DNA of 64,000 bases from Pseudomonas tremae. Lineage in GTDB: Bacteria > Pseudomonadota > Gammaproteobacteria > Pseudomonadales > Pseudomonadaceae. Of this stretch, positions 1 through 8,266 are shown one piece after another (position 1 is the first letter of the stretch; each line of letters starts with the position of its first letter). The translations under genes were made by a program, and so were the position numbers. The notes below the pieces were generated by a model. It was given only the letters and a program-made list of their open reading frames with translations, had not been told where the DNA came from and did no database searches. Location: NCBI RefSeq assembly GCF_001401155.1, contig NZ_LJRO01000252.1, forward strand, positions 1 to 64,000, in the 5' to 3' direction.

Positions 1-738
1 CAGCACGCGATCGCGCCAGTCTTCGAGGGTCAGGTTTTTTTCGTCTTCATGTGGGCCGTAAGGCAGGGTCCACCAGACTTTCTGCTCGACCTTGCCGCTG
101 GCGTCGATGCGCATCCAGCTGGCTGGCGGAAGTTTTTCGACACCGGCCAGCAACGTGCGCGGTGCAGGCACCACAGCATGGAAGTTGAGGTAATGATTGA
201 GCGCCACCGGATCAAGCATCCCGCTGATGTCGCCGCCCTTGAGCAGGGCTGGCAGCGAGGACGCGAAGCGCAGGCGCTTGTCGGTCTTGGACAGGTACAA
301 CGGCTTGACGCCGAGGCGGTCACGGGCGATGAACAGCTGCTTGCTGTCGCGCTCCCAGATGGCAAAGGCAAACATGCCATTGAGCTTGGGCAGCATGTCT
401 GCGCCCCACGCGTGATAACCCTTGAGCAGTACTTCGGTGTCGCCACCGGAATGAAACTGATAGCCAAGGTTTTCCAGCTCGGCGCGCAATTCCGGGAAGT
501 TATAAATAGCGCCATTGAAAGCCATCGACAGGCCAAGGTTGCCGTCGATCATCGGCTGCGCCGAGCCGTCCGACAGGTCCATGATCTTCAGTCGGCGATG
601 ACCAAGGGCAACTGGCCCCTGGCTGTGAAACCCCCACGCATCCGGGCCGCGAGGCGCCAGCTCATGGGTAATTCGTTCAACCGCGGCGAGGTCCGCTGGT
701 TGATGGTCAAAACGTAGCTCACCTGCTAATCCGCACAT
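1..738 (-). CDS. asnO: N-acetylglutaminylglutamine amidotransferase (asparagine synthase-like), 5' part only
   Basis: The first 246 codons of a class-II glutamine amidotransferase; the gene runs out of the window on the left. The protein begins MCGLAGELRF, so Cys2 is the N-terminal nucleophile of the Ntn glutaminase domain. Further glutaminase signatures follow: RGPDAWG, GHRRLKIMDLS, AFNGAIYNFPELR and the GGDTEVLL stretch. The wording is that of the Pseudomonas asparagine-synthase homologue that amidates N-acetylglutaminylglutamine to NAGGN, a dipeptide osmoprotectant made under salt stress. The start is fixed by Cys2, and AAGGA lies just upstream. A 24-base inverted repeat sits 28 bases upstream of the start. 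The synthetase half is not visible, so ordinary AsnB cannot be excluded, but the N-terminal sequence favours the NAGGN enzyme. The usual partner genes (the ngs ligase and a peptidase) would lie outside the window. Confidence 0.82.
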   Translation of the reverse strand, partial: MCGLAGELRFDHQPADLAAVERITHELAPRGPDAWGFHSQGPVALGHRRLKIMDLSDGSAQPMIDGNLGLSMAFNGAIYNFPELRAELENLGYQFHSGGDTEVLLKGYHAWGADMLPKLNGMFAFAIWERDSKQLFIARDRLGVKPLYLSKTDKRLRFASSLPALLKGGDISGMLDPVALNHYLNFHAVVPAPRTLLAGVEKLPPASWMRIDASGKVEQKVWWTLPYGPHEDEKNLTLEDWRDRVL

Positions 739-765
739 AAGTCCTTACCGGGTTTCCGTTGGGGA

Positions 766-789
766 GGTGACTGAGGAAGTGCAGTCACC
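766..789. repeat. Perfect 8-base inverted repeat upstream of the NAGGN gene
   Basis: GGTGACTG at 766-773 and CAGTCACC at 782-789 pair perfectly across an 8-base loop. It lies in the leader of the gene starting at 738, about 28 bases from its ATG, and could be an operator or an RNA hairpin. There is no T-run behind it, so it is not an ordinary terminator. The function is unknown. Confidence 0.4.
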
Positions 790-974
790 CAGAAACTGAC
801 CTAGCAAGGGCGGGGTAGTTTTAGATCAAAAAGTTATAAGCCTTTGAGATTGGTCCCTTGCTGTAGCCCGGCGTGTGCGACTGGACCTATCAGAATTGCC
901 AGTGATGGGTCGATGGCCGGGCAGCGCATGATTCAGCCAACGACACCCACAGCTACCAAGAAGGGGGATGTGCA

Positions 975-3743
975 ATGGATGTAAACACTTGGGTTTCGAT
1001 GAGAGAAATCAACTCTGAGCGGGACTTGGTCGCAGGGGAGAATTTGCAGGTCACTCTTGTCGATACCGCGACGGGGGAGCCGGTAGAAACCGTGCGGTTC
1101 TCCCCGACGCCTGCGGTAGGGCAGTACAACTGGACGAAAGCTTTCGCAGATTACATCAATGCCACGGCTACGCACCTGCGTGCAGGCGTCCAGCAGACCG
1201 ACGGGACATTCGAGACCGAGCACAGCAGTTATTTGAATAAAATATGGACAGACTCAGCGAGTGCCCGAGTTGCGCTTACCAGTGCGTGCCGTTTCAGTCA
1301 GTGGTCGGATCTTTATACCGTCAATTCGGTAGGCGCGTTGCCTGAAGGCACAACGATCACCTGCCGTCTTCTCAACAAGTCGACAGGCGATGTCTACCAG
1401 ACCGTCCAATGCCATATCCCGATTGAGCGTTTGGGAAAATATTGGTGGCCTGCCTATTTGAGCGAGACGATAAACAGCAGAGGAGAGTTATTACGTGCCG
1501 GAGAAAAGGATAACGCCCAGAAAACGTTCGTTCCAATTGGCAGCAGTTTTCGTAACCACCTTTGGGCTCCGGCCGGATTACCGCTGACGCTTGAATTCGA
1601 TTTCGGCTTCTCGCCAGCCGCATTGGCAAGTGCCGCGCAGGTATTCAAGCGTCTTAGTGATCAGATACCGAAGTCTATTCCGTCTCAGAAGGACATAGAC
1701 GCCTGGTTGACTGGTTTTTCTGACGGTAAGTTTCGAGACATCACCTACCCCGCGCCAGGTTCGACAGTCGGGGATATCAGTGGGCTCAATCTGCATCTGG
1801 ACAGGGCCTTCAGAATCGCCTGCTATCTTTTCAGTCAGGCAGCTGCATCGCCTGCGCATTATCTGTCTCATGCGCTGGCAGCACTGAACTTTTACGCCCG
1901 GCAGGGCTACAACATCAGTTGGTGGAATCGACAGATTGGCCTTGCCAAAAAGGCTGGCCGCGCGGCTGTACTGCTCGCCAAGCATTTGACCGGCTCAGAG
2001 CTGATTGAGCAGTTCATTCCCTACGCCATGAAGACTACAAACACGTATGCCTACACCCAGACTGGCGCCAATCTGGCTGACTTTGCGTCCGTTCAGATTC
2101 TGTGGAGTGTCAGCGCGTGGAAGAACTCCGGGCAGGGCAACTATTTACTGTATCTGCGTGCTGCGGCAGATGTGCTGTCCGGACTGTGCCTGCCAGTCGA
2201 ACGCGAGGGCAAGGAGCATGGAGAAGGGGTAAGCGTGGATTACGCTATCAATCAACACAATGCCCGTAATGGCAGTCAGTACTGCATGCAGCTCTATTCA
2301 GGATCCTATGGAGCTGAGTTGTTGAACAGAATAGTTGAAGGTTCTGCGGTGCTGGTTAACGAGTTTTCACTTACAACGACTGCACTGTCTGAGTTGGTAA
2401 ATGTTGTGGTGGAGGGCATGGGCTGGATGGGTTACGCCAGCCATATGGATTTTCACGTCAATGGTAGGGCGATCAGTCGCGGTATTGCTTTCAATGCTCA
2501 CATTGCGAAATGGGCTGAAGCACTGTTGCCCGTAGCTGATACTGCCAACAAAGAAGCACTTGATGAACTGATTCGACGCACGGGTGGCGATGAATCGAAA
2601 AATCAGCACTACAGAGGTGGACGTCTTTTTTGGGTCAATGACTATCTGGCCCATATAGGCTCGCAATACTGTGTGTGGGCCAAGGCGATTTCCACTCGTA
2701 CAGTGGGTGGAGAAAGTGGCAATGGCGAGAATCCGAAAGGTTATTACATGGGCGCTGGCACTTATTTTCTGAGTCATCACGGCAAGGAGTATGAGGGAAT
2801 CCAGCCTGTCTGGGACTGGCAACGTCTGCCGGGGACGACGGTCGAGCAAGTTGCGGATTTCAAATGGCCCAATACTGATTGGGGGGTAAACATGTGGGGA
2901 TCTCACGACTTTGCAGGAGGCGTGAGTGATGGAAAGAGAACCGTTCTGTCCATGGAGTTGTCCAGAAAAAACGTGACTCATGCCTATAAGACAGTCATGG
3001 CGACCGATGATCGTGTGACCTGCCTGGGGACTGGAATTGATACTCGCTCTGCCGTGTTCCCGGTGGTTACCTGTGTTAATCAGTGCATTGCGCGCGGTCC
3101 GGTGAGGTACCTGACGATCGACGATCATGAGCATGCACTTGAACAGGGTTCGCTGACGGCTGACAATATCCGAGCGGTTTATCACGATGGTTTCGTCTAT
3201 ACGCTTGGTTTTTTCTGGTCTCGCCCCAGCGTGACTATCGAGGTGAAAAACCGAAGTGGTGCGTGGTCTGACATTAATATCAACGGCTCCCCCGATACCG
3301 TGACACTGCCGGTTTTTTCGCTTTGTATCAATCATGAAAAAGGTGAAAACGGCTTTTACCACTATAGCGTCAGTCCTTCAGAAGATCTCTCGGGCAAGGC
3401 GCTCCTGGCAACAGCTAGCGTACTCGAAGCCGGCATTGCCGATGTGCACATCGGGGCCGATGGCGAGGCTGTAATGGTGAGTTGTTTCGATGTGGAGTCA
3501 ACGCGCAGAGGTGTGCAGGAAGCCAGCCATGGCCTCTATCCGGAACAACCTTGCGTCTATATTGCAGAACTACAGGACACGCAGGTTAAATTGACTTGCG
3601 CCGACCCCACGCAAACCTTGGAAAACTTGTCATTTGTCGTCAAGGCAGATGAACAGGGCACGCCATTGGTGCGGCTGGTAGTCAGCCTGCCGCAAGGTGA
3701 TGAACGAGGGCGCTCTGTGACGGTTAACTTCCTGATTGATTAG
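975..3743 (+). CDS. Polysaccharide lyase family 8 (chondroitin AC/hyaluronate/xanthan lyase type) protein
   Basis: The 922-residue protein has the PL8 catalytic (alpha/alpha) and beta-sandwich domains from about residue 215 to the end. Visible signatures: WWNRQIGLAKKAG; TGANLAD with Asn366; a DYAINQH motif with His428; SGSYG with Tyr445; MDFHVNGRAISR with Arg498 and Arg502; GNGENPKG with Glu585; then WQRLPGTT and FAGGVSDGKR. These match the Asn/His/Tyr/Arg/Arg/Glu active site known from chondroitinase AC. PL8 enzymes cut uronic-acid-containing polysaccharides by beta-elimination. The His-Tyr distance is 17 residues against 9 in chondroitinase AC, so the loop is longer. Residues about 1-210 hold two related domains of about 100 residues each. 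No signal peptide is visible at the start MDVNTWVSMREI. GGGG lies about 8 bases before the ATG, which supports this start. The substrate is unknown. The gene stands alone, convergent with the Att-like operon. Confidence 0.82.
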   Translation: MDVNTWVSMREINSERDLVAGENLQVTLVDTATGEPVETVRFSPTPAVGQYNWTKAFADYINATATHLRAGVQQTDGTFETEHSSYLNKIWTDSASARVALTSACRFSQWSDLYTVNSVGALPEGTTITCRLLNKSTGDVYQTVQCHIPIERLGKYWWPAYLSETINSRGELLRAGEKDNAQKTFVPIGSSFRNHLWAPAGLPLTLEFDFGFSPAALASAAQVFKRLSDQIPKSIPSQKDIDAWLTGFSDGKFRDITYPAPGSTVGDISGLNLHLDRAFRIACYLFSQAAASPAHYLSHALAALNFYARQGYNISWWNRQIGLAKKAGRAAVLLAKHLTGSELIEQFIPYAMKTTNTYAYTQTGANLADFASVQILWSVSAWKNSGQGNYLLYLRAAADVLSGLCLPVEREGKEHGEGVSVDYAINQHNARNGSQYCMQLYSGSYGAELLNRIVEGSAVLVNEFSLTTTALSELVNVVVEGMGWMGYASHMDFHVNGRAISRGIAFNAHIAKWAEALLPVADTANKEALDELIRRTGGDESKNQHYRGGRLFWVNDYLAHIGSQYCVWAKAISTRTVGGESGNGENPKGYYMGAGTYFLSHHGKEYEGIQPVWDWQRLPGTTVEQVADFKWPNTDWGVNMWGSHDFAGGVSDGKRTVLSMELSRKNVTHAYKTVMATDDRVTCLGTGIDTRSAVFPVVTCVNQCIARGPVRYLTIDDHEHALEQGSLTADNIRAVYHDGFVYTLGFFWSRPSVTIEVKNRSGAWSDININGSPDTVTLPVFSLCINHEKGENGFYHYSVSPSEDLSGKALLATASVLEAGIADVHIGADGEAVMVSCFDVESTRRGVQEASHGLYPEQPCVYIAELQDTQVKLTCADPTQTLENLSFVVKADEQGTPLVRLVVSLPQGDERGRSVTVNFLID

Positions 3744-3772
3744 TTGGTATCCGCGAGGAGACGTGACGGGAA

Positions 3773-4852
3773 TCAATAGCCCGTCATCTCCAGATACCCG
3801 ACTCCCACCTGACTACCGCTGAACCTCACCGGCCCTTCCCAGTAGGGAATACTTGTGCCCATCCAGGCCTTGGGGTTCAGCGCTTCGGTGGTAATGCTCA
3901 GGTTTTTGCCAGGTATGCTGATCGCCCAGCGAGTGGGTACCTGATGGTCACCGATCGAGGTGGTGTCGAGTGGTTCAAGGCTGATTTCATTGGCGTGCAG
4001 CAACGTTGTCGTGCCATCGGCGCTGATCCAGTTGCCGGTCAGGTAGGGCGTGCCATCCTTGTGGCGGATGCGGTAGAGCATCAAGCGGTCGCCATTGGCC
4101 AGTTGCAGGGAGAACCAGTCCCAGCCGCTCTGGTTGGCGGTCAATGGCTGACTGCTCCATTCCCGGTCCAGCCAGGCGTTACCGGTGACCTGATAGGTTT
4201 TTCCTTCAATTGCCACACTACCTTTGGCGTCGAAGAAAGGCTGGCTGTAATAGTAGGAAGCCTGGCCTGCTTCGGATTTCTGGCTGTAGCCCTTTTCGCC
4301 CTGTAACACCAGCGGCTTACTGGAGGTCAGGTGCAGGTCGTAGCGGAAGTCCTTGCCGCTGGCCTTGAGTTGCATCGAGGCGAGCGGGTCTGCGGTTTGA
4401 GCATTGCTGGTGAATGCCCAATCGTCGATCCACGCCGAGAAGGGCGCCGACGTCACGTTTGCCTGGCCGACTCCACCCCGTGCGTAACGCTCTGCCACGT
4501 AATGGCCGCTGCTCGATGTGGCTGCTGCGTGGCCCAGCCATATCGTGCCTTCATTCCAGCCACTGCCGGTGTGTGTGCCGGGTCGCAGGGCGCTGCGGAA
4601 CAAGGTCCACTGCACACCGAATTGGCGGCCTGCATCGTCCTTCAAGGTGGCTGTGATGTACCACCATTCGATGCGAAAGCCGGGGTGCTGGCCGTGGTCC
4701 TCGGGGAATGAAAAGACCTTGCCTGGCGTGACCTGCGTGTATGCGTCGGCTTCATTGCCAAGCCCGGCGAAGCCGCTTTCGGGTTGCTGTTTGTCATCGC
4801 AGGCCGCGAGTAGCACCGCGACCGCCAGTGGCATCATCCACTTAATGTTCAT
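3773..4852 (-). CDS. AttH-like lipocalin-domain lipoprotein (CrtC/hydroxyneurosporene synthase superfamily)
   Basis: A 359-residue lipoprotein: a short signal peptide ends in the lipobox LLAAC with Cys18, followed by Asp19-Asp20. The mature part carries motifs of the AttH family: FPEDHGQHPGFRIEWWY near the start, QWTLFRSALRP, GNAWLDREWSSQ and WDWFSLQLANGDRLMLYR. It is known from Agrobacterium attachment loci, where it accompanies an ABC exporter; the ligand is unknown. Its ATG overlaps the end of the permease gene by 11 bases, so the two are translationally coupled. It is the last gene of an operon with the ATPase and permease at 7992-4842. A role in handling a lipid-like ligand at the envelope is inference from the lipocalin-like fold. 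Confidence 0.85.
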   Translation of the reverse strand: MNIKWMMPLAVAVLLAACDDKQQPESGFAGLGNEADAYTQVTPGKVFSFPEDHGQHPGFRIEWWYITATLKDDAGRQFGVQWTLFRSALRPGTHTGSGWNEGTIWLGHAAATSSSGHYVAERYARGGVGQANVTSAPFSAWIDDWAFTSNAQTADPLASMQLKASGKDFRYDLHLTSSKPLVLQGEKGYSQKSEAGQASYYYSQPFFDAKGSVAIEGKTYQVTGNAWLDREWSSQPLTANQSGWDWFSLQLANGDRLMLYRIRHKDGTPYLTGNWISADGTTTLLHANEISLEPLDTTSIGDHQVPTRWAISIPGKNLSITTEALNPKAWMGTSIPYWEGPVRFSGSQVGVGYLEMTGY

Positions 4853-7322
4853 TGGCGAATGTCCGCAGTAAATCCGCAGGTCGGCTGCGGTACAGCTTCA
4901 GCAGCGGCCAGGCTGAGGCCAGTAAAGTCGCCAGCATCGCCAGCGCCATGAGTTGCAGCAGTTGCATCGGAAACACCTGCAACGGCAGGCGCCAGCCAAA
5001 GGCCCGAACGTTGATGACCGCGTCCAGACACCATGCCAGCATCAGGCCCAACGGCAGCGCGAGCACCAGGGTCAGTACCGCCAGCAGCCAGGTCTGCCCC
5101 AGATTGAGCAGCATCAATTGCCGCCGCGTCACGCCCAGAGCCCACAACGGTGCGAGCTGTCCTAGGCGGCTCTGGCTCTGGGTCAGCAGGCTGATGAACA
5201 ATGCTATTCCGGCCACGCCGAGTGTCAGACTGTTGAGCGCAGCGGTGGCCGCAAACGTGCGCTCAAACACCTGGCTGGACCAGCCTTTGAGCTGGCTCTG
5301 ATCAATGATGTGGTTGTCGTCCAGCGTGAAGTTGTCCTGCAATCTGCTGATCAGTGGAGGCGTCGCCGCCCGGTCGATCCTCAGGTTGAAGCGAACCGGC
5401 GTCAGTTGCGGCCAATGAGTGAGCAGGTGTTTTGAGTTCACCAGCAAGTGGCCTTTGGGATTGCCGTAGTCGGCGTAGATCCCGACGATACGCACAGGCC
5501 ACTGACCGTTGGGTATCGGGATGTTCAGCGTATCGTCCAGCCGCGCACCGAGACGGCGCGCGAGCTGTTCGCTGAGCATTACGCTGTCCTCGTCACGCAA
5601 CAGATCCCACGGATCGCCCGCGACGGATTCGAGCAGTTTCCAGTGCTGGCGATAAGTACTGTGATCGATCACGCCAAACAGATCGGCGGGCCAGCCCTGG
5701 ACCTGTACCGGCACCTGCCAGTTAGGCAGCACTGCGCTGATATCCGTTTGCTGGTTCAGCCAGGTTTGCAAGGGTTTGGCCTGCGCCGGATCTTGTGGGC
5801 TGACGTACAACTCGGCAGTCAGGCGTTGCTCCAGCCAGCTGTTGAAGGTCTCCCTAAAGCCCGATGTCATGCTGCCTGCGCCGATATTGGCAGCCATTGC
5901 CAGCAACAGCGCCATCAGCGCCAGGCTCAACGCTGGCAATTGCTGACGGCAGTCGGCGAGAAACCATTGTCCCAGCGCCGAGCGACTGCGCCGTAGCAGG
6001 CTGCCGAGCATGGCATCCAGCAGCACGGGAAGGCCCAGCGCAGCACTGAGCAACAGCGCGGACATCATCACAAAACCCAGCATCAGCGTGTTGCCGAACA
6101 GCAAGGCCGCCAAGGCAACTGCTGCTCCTATTGCCGCCACCCAGGCTTGCCTGCGCAGCCAGCGCGCATGGGCCTGTTGCCAGGCTTGGGCATTGGCGAG
6201 CGCCAATAGCGGCAGCCGTGCGGCGCGCAGCAGGCTGTTGGCACCGGCCAGCAACGCGCCAAGCAGGCTCAGGCCTATTCCGCTCAGCCACCACCATAGG
6301 CTCAGATTCAATTGACCGGCGACTTCAGCCCCGTACAGGCCTCTCAGGCTGGCCGCGACATCCGGCAGCAGCATACTGGCCAGAAAATAGCCGCTGACCA
6401 CGCCAAAAATGCCGCCCAGCAAAGCCAATGCGCCCAGCTCAACGCTCAGCGCGGTAATCAGCAAACGAGCGCTGACCCCGCAGGCGCGCAGGTTGCGCAG
6501 CAGGCCCCGACGCTGTTCCAGTGCCAGGCCAATGGCGGCATGGACGATGAACAGCCCGACGATGAATGACAGCACACCCAGCGCATTTAGATTCAGGTGA
6601 AAGCTTTCGGTCAGACGCTCGAGGTTGTTCTCCTCACCGCTTTTCCTGATCACCAGCAGGTTGCTCAGGGCGGAAGGAAGCGTGGGGCTGCGGGCTGCAA
6701 AGTCCTTGGCCAGCAGCATGCGCGACAACTGTCCGGGCTGGCCCAGCAATGCTTGTGCAAAGCCGATATCTGTGAGTAACACGCCCGGCGCCATGTCTGG
6801 CTTGGCGCGCAGCGGAGGCAGCGCGGAGCCGTTTTCGGTCAGCGGCTGCTGGCCTTCCTGCAGCCCCAATGCCTGCAGCGTCTGCGGCGCGATCCAGGTC
6901 ATGCCCGGTGGCGTGAGGAAGTCGACGATTTGGTTCGAATCCAGTGTTTGCCCGGCCAGTGCCGAGCCTTGGGGCAACGTCACCGGCTCGATGCCCATCA
7001 GTTGCAGACGACTGTCTTGCGCGTCCTTGAGCACGATGCGCCCTTGCAGCGCGGGCGACACCGGCCAACCTTCACGGCGCAACTGGATGAACAGGTCCTG
7101 AGCAAACAGTCCGCCGCCGGTCGCTGTAATGCTGGTCTGCGGTTCGCCGCCGATCAATTGGCTGGCTCGCTGGTAGCTTTCTCGCGCCTGACTGTTAAGC
7201 GCCTGTACGCCGGTCAGCAACGCGGTGGCCAGCCAAAGGCCCGTCAGCACGCTGAAAAACTGCACTGGATGCCTTCGCCAATGGCTCAGTAACGCACGCA
7301 GGGTCCAGTAGAAAACCCGCAT
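4842..7322 (-). CDS. ABC transporter permease, FtsX-like, double-length
   Basis: An 826-residue membrane protein with the layout of MacB/LolC-type exporters: an N-terminal TM segment (SVLTGLWLATALLTGV), a periplasmic region, three TM segments near residues 240-370, a second set near 390-450, another TM/periplasmic unit and three final TM segments, including GVAGIALFISLL. This is the fused, two-FtsX-domain type, so one polypeptide could supply the whole membrane channel. The chosen ATG (MRVFYWTLRALL) lies right after the ATPase stop; an upstream start in the same frame would add 11 residues inside the ATPase gene. Together with the downstream lipoprotein it forms an Att-type (AttE/FG/H-like) system that probably moves a hydrophobic compound or lipoprotein across or out of the inner membrane. 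Confidence 0.85.
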   Translation of the reverse strand: MRVFYWTLRALLSHWRRHPVQFFSVLTGLWLATALLTGVQALNSQARESYQRASQLIGGEPQTSITATGGGLFAQDLFIQLRREGWPVSPALQGRIVLKDAQDSRLQLMGIEPVTLPQGSALAGQTLDSNQIVDFLTPPGMTWIAPQTLQALGLQEGQQPLTENGSALPPLRAKPDMAPGVLLTDIGFAQALLGQPGQLSRMLLAKDFAARSPTLPSALSNLLVIRKSGEENNLERLTESFHLNLNALGVLSFIVGLFIVHAAIGLALEQRRGLLRNLRACGVSARLLITALSVELGALALLGGIFGVVSGYFLASMLLPDVAASLRGLYGAEVAGQLNLSLWWWLSGIGLSLLGALLAGANSLLRAARLPLLALANAQAWQQAHARWLRRQAWVAAIGAAVALAALLFGNTLMLGFVMMSALLLSAALGLPVLLDAMLGSLLRRSRSALGQWFLADCRQQLPALSLALMALLLAMAANIGAGSMTSGFRETFNSWLEQRLTAELYVSPQDPAQAKPLQTWLNQQTDISAVLPNWQVPVQVQGWPADLFGVIDHSTYRQHWKLLESVAGDPWDLLRDEDSVMLSEQLARRLGARLDDTLNIPIPNGQWPVRIVGIYADYGNPKGHLLVNSKHLLTHWPQLTPVRFNLRIDRAATPPLISRLQDNFTLDDNHIIDQSQLKGWSSQVFERTFAATAALNSLTLGVAGIALFISLLTQSQSRLGQLAPLWALGVTRRQLMLLNLGQTWLLAVLTLVLALPLGLMLAWCLDAVINVRAFGWRLPLQVFPMQLLQLMALAMLATLLASAWPLLKLYRSRPADLLRTFANEH

Positions 7323-7323
7323 C

Positions 7324-7992
7324 TCAGCGCTCGCCTTCGGTTGCCAGGCGACCATGATGCAACACCACCTGTCGCGCCAGGCGTTCGGCGACTCGCGGGC
7401 TGTGGGTGACCATCAGCAGGCTGGTGGTGCTGTCACCGAGCAGGTCCAGCAGCAGTTGCAGCACTTCGTCACTGGTGGCTTCATCAAGATTGCCGGTGGG
7501 TTCGTCGGCCAGCAACAGGCCTGGCCGTGAAGCGAGGGCGCGACCGATGGCGACACGCTGCTGCTGGCCGCCGGACAACTGTTCAGGGTAACGGTCAAGG
7601 AGCTCGCCGAGCCCGAGTCGCTCGGTCAATTGTGCCTGCCAGACGGGGTCGTGACGCCCTGCCAGTCGTGCCTGGAACGCCAGATTGTCAGCTATTTTCA
7701 GGCTGCCGATCAGGTTGAACTGCTGAAACACCAGGCCGATTTCGGTACGTCGCCAGTTGGCCAGCTGGCTTTCGCTCATCAGGTCCAGACGCTGGCCTGC
7801 GACCTCGATAGTGCCGCCATCGACCTGATCCAGCCCCGCCACCAGATGCAACAGCGTGCTTTTGCCACTACCGGACTCACCCATCAACGCCAGGCTCTCG
7901 CCCTTCTCAAGATGCAGATCAACACCCCGCAAGACATTCAGTGGTCCTTGTGCCGTGGTGTAGCGCTTGGTTACGTTTCGCACTTGCAGCAT
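7324..7992 (-). CDS. ABC transporter ATP-binding protein (LolD/MacB type, AttE-like)
   Basis: The 222-residue ATPase has all nucleotide-binding motifs: Walker A GESGSGKST, Q-loop FQQFNL, signature LSGGQQQR, Walker B LLLADEPTGNLD and the H-loop VTHS. This class energises FtsX-type exporters, not classical substrate importers. The start is taken at the ATG of MLQVRNVTKRY; an in-frame TTG 30 bases upstream is possible, but neither start has a convincing Shine-Dalgarno sequence. It is the first gene of the three-gene operon, and its stop is one base from the permease ATG. The upstream 270 bases to mnmC carry a dispersed repeat. Confidence 0.9.
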   Translation of the reverse strand: MLQVRNVTKRYTTAQGPLNVLRGVDLHLEKGESLALMGESGSGKSTLLHLVAGLDQVDGGTIEVAGQRLDLMSESQLANWRRTEIGLVFQQFNLIGSLKIADNLAFQARLAGRHDPVWQAQLTERLGLGELLDRYPEQLSGGQQQRVAIGRALASRPGLLLADEPTGNLDEATSDEVLQLLLDLLGDSTTSLLMVTHSPRVAERLARQVVLHHGRLATEGER

Positions 7993-8082
7993 GTGTGGCT
8001 CAACTGTTCTGACTGAGTTCAAAGAGTAGCGCCTGAGCGCGTGCGCGTCGCGGCAGATGAGAATATCGTGCGACGCCCCCCA

Positions 8083-8178
8083 TCGTCATGTCGTTCAGAA
8101 CACTCTGCGTCCTGCTTTCGACGTAGAGCCTGGAGAGCTGCATTCCCGCGCTGAAGCGCAGGGAACGATAATCTCAAC
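8083..8178. repeat. Dispersed P. syringae-type repeat, copy 1
   Basis: The stretch holds CTCTGCGTC... on the left and GCATTCCCGCGCTGAAGCGCAGGGAACGATAAT on the right. The right arm is the same element seen at 46366, 38761 and 57720. It fills much of the 274-base gap between the ABC ATPase gene and mnmC. Confidence 0.55.
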
Positions 8179-8266
8179 CATTGCGCGGATGCTCCACGTT
8201 AGTCCTGCTTTTCAGGCCTATCAGGGCTTGTGTATAACGCTTCGCATTGGCATGGGCACCATGAAG

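Noticed and set aside
739-974. Search for a HrpL (type III) promoter in front of the PL8 gene
   Set aside because: No GGAACC...CCACNNA pair at the right distance was found, so a T3SS-regulated effector is not supported.
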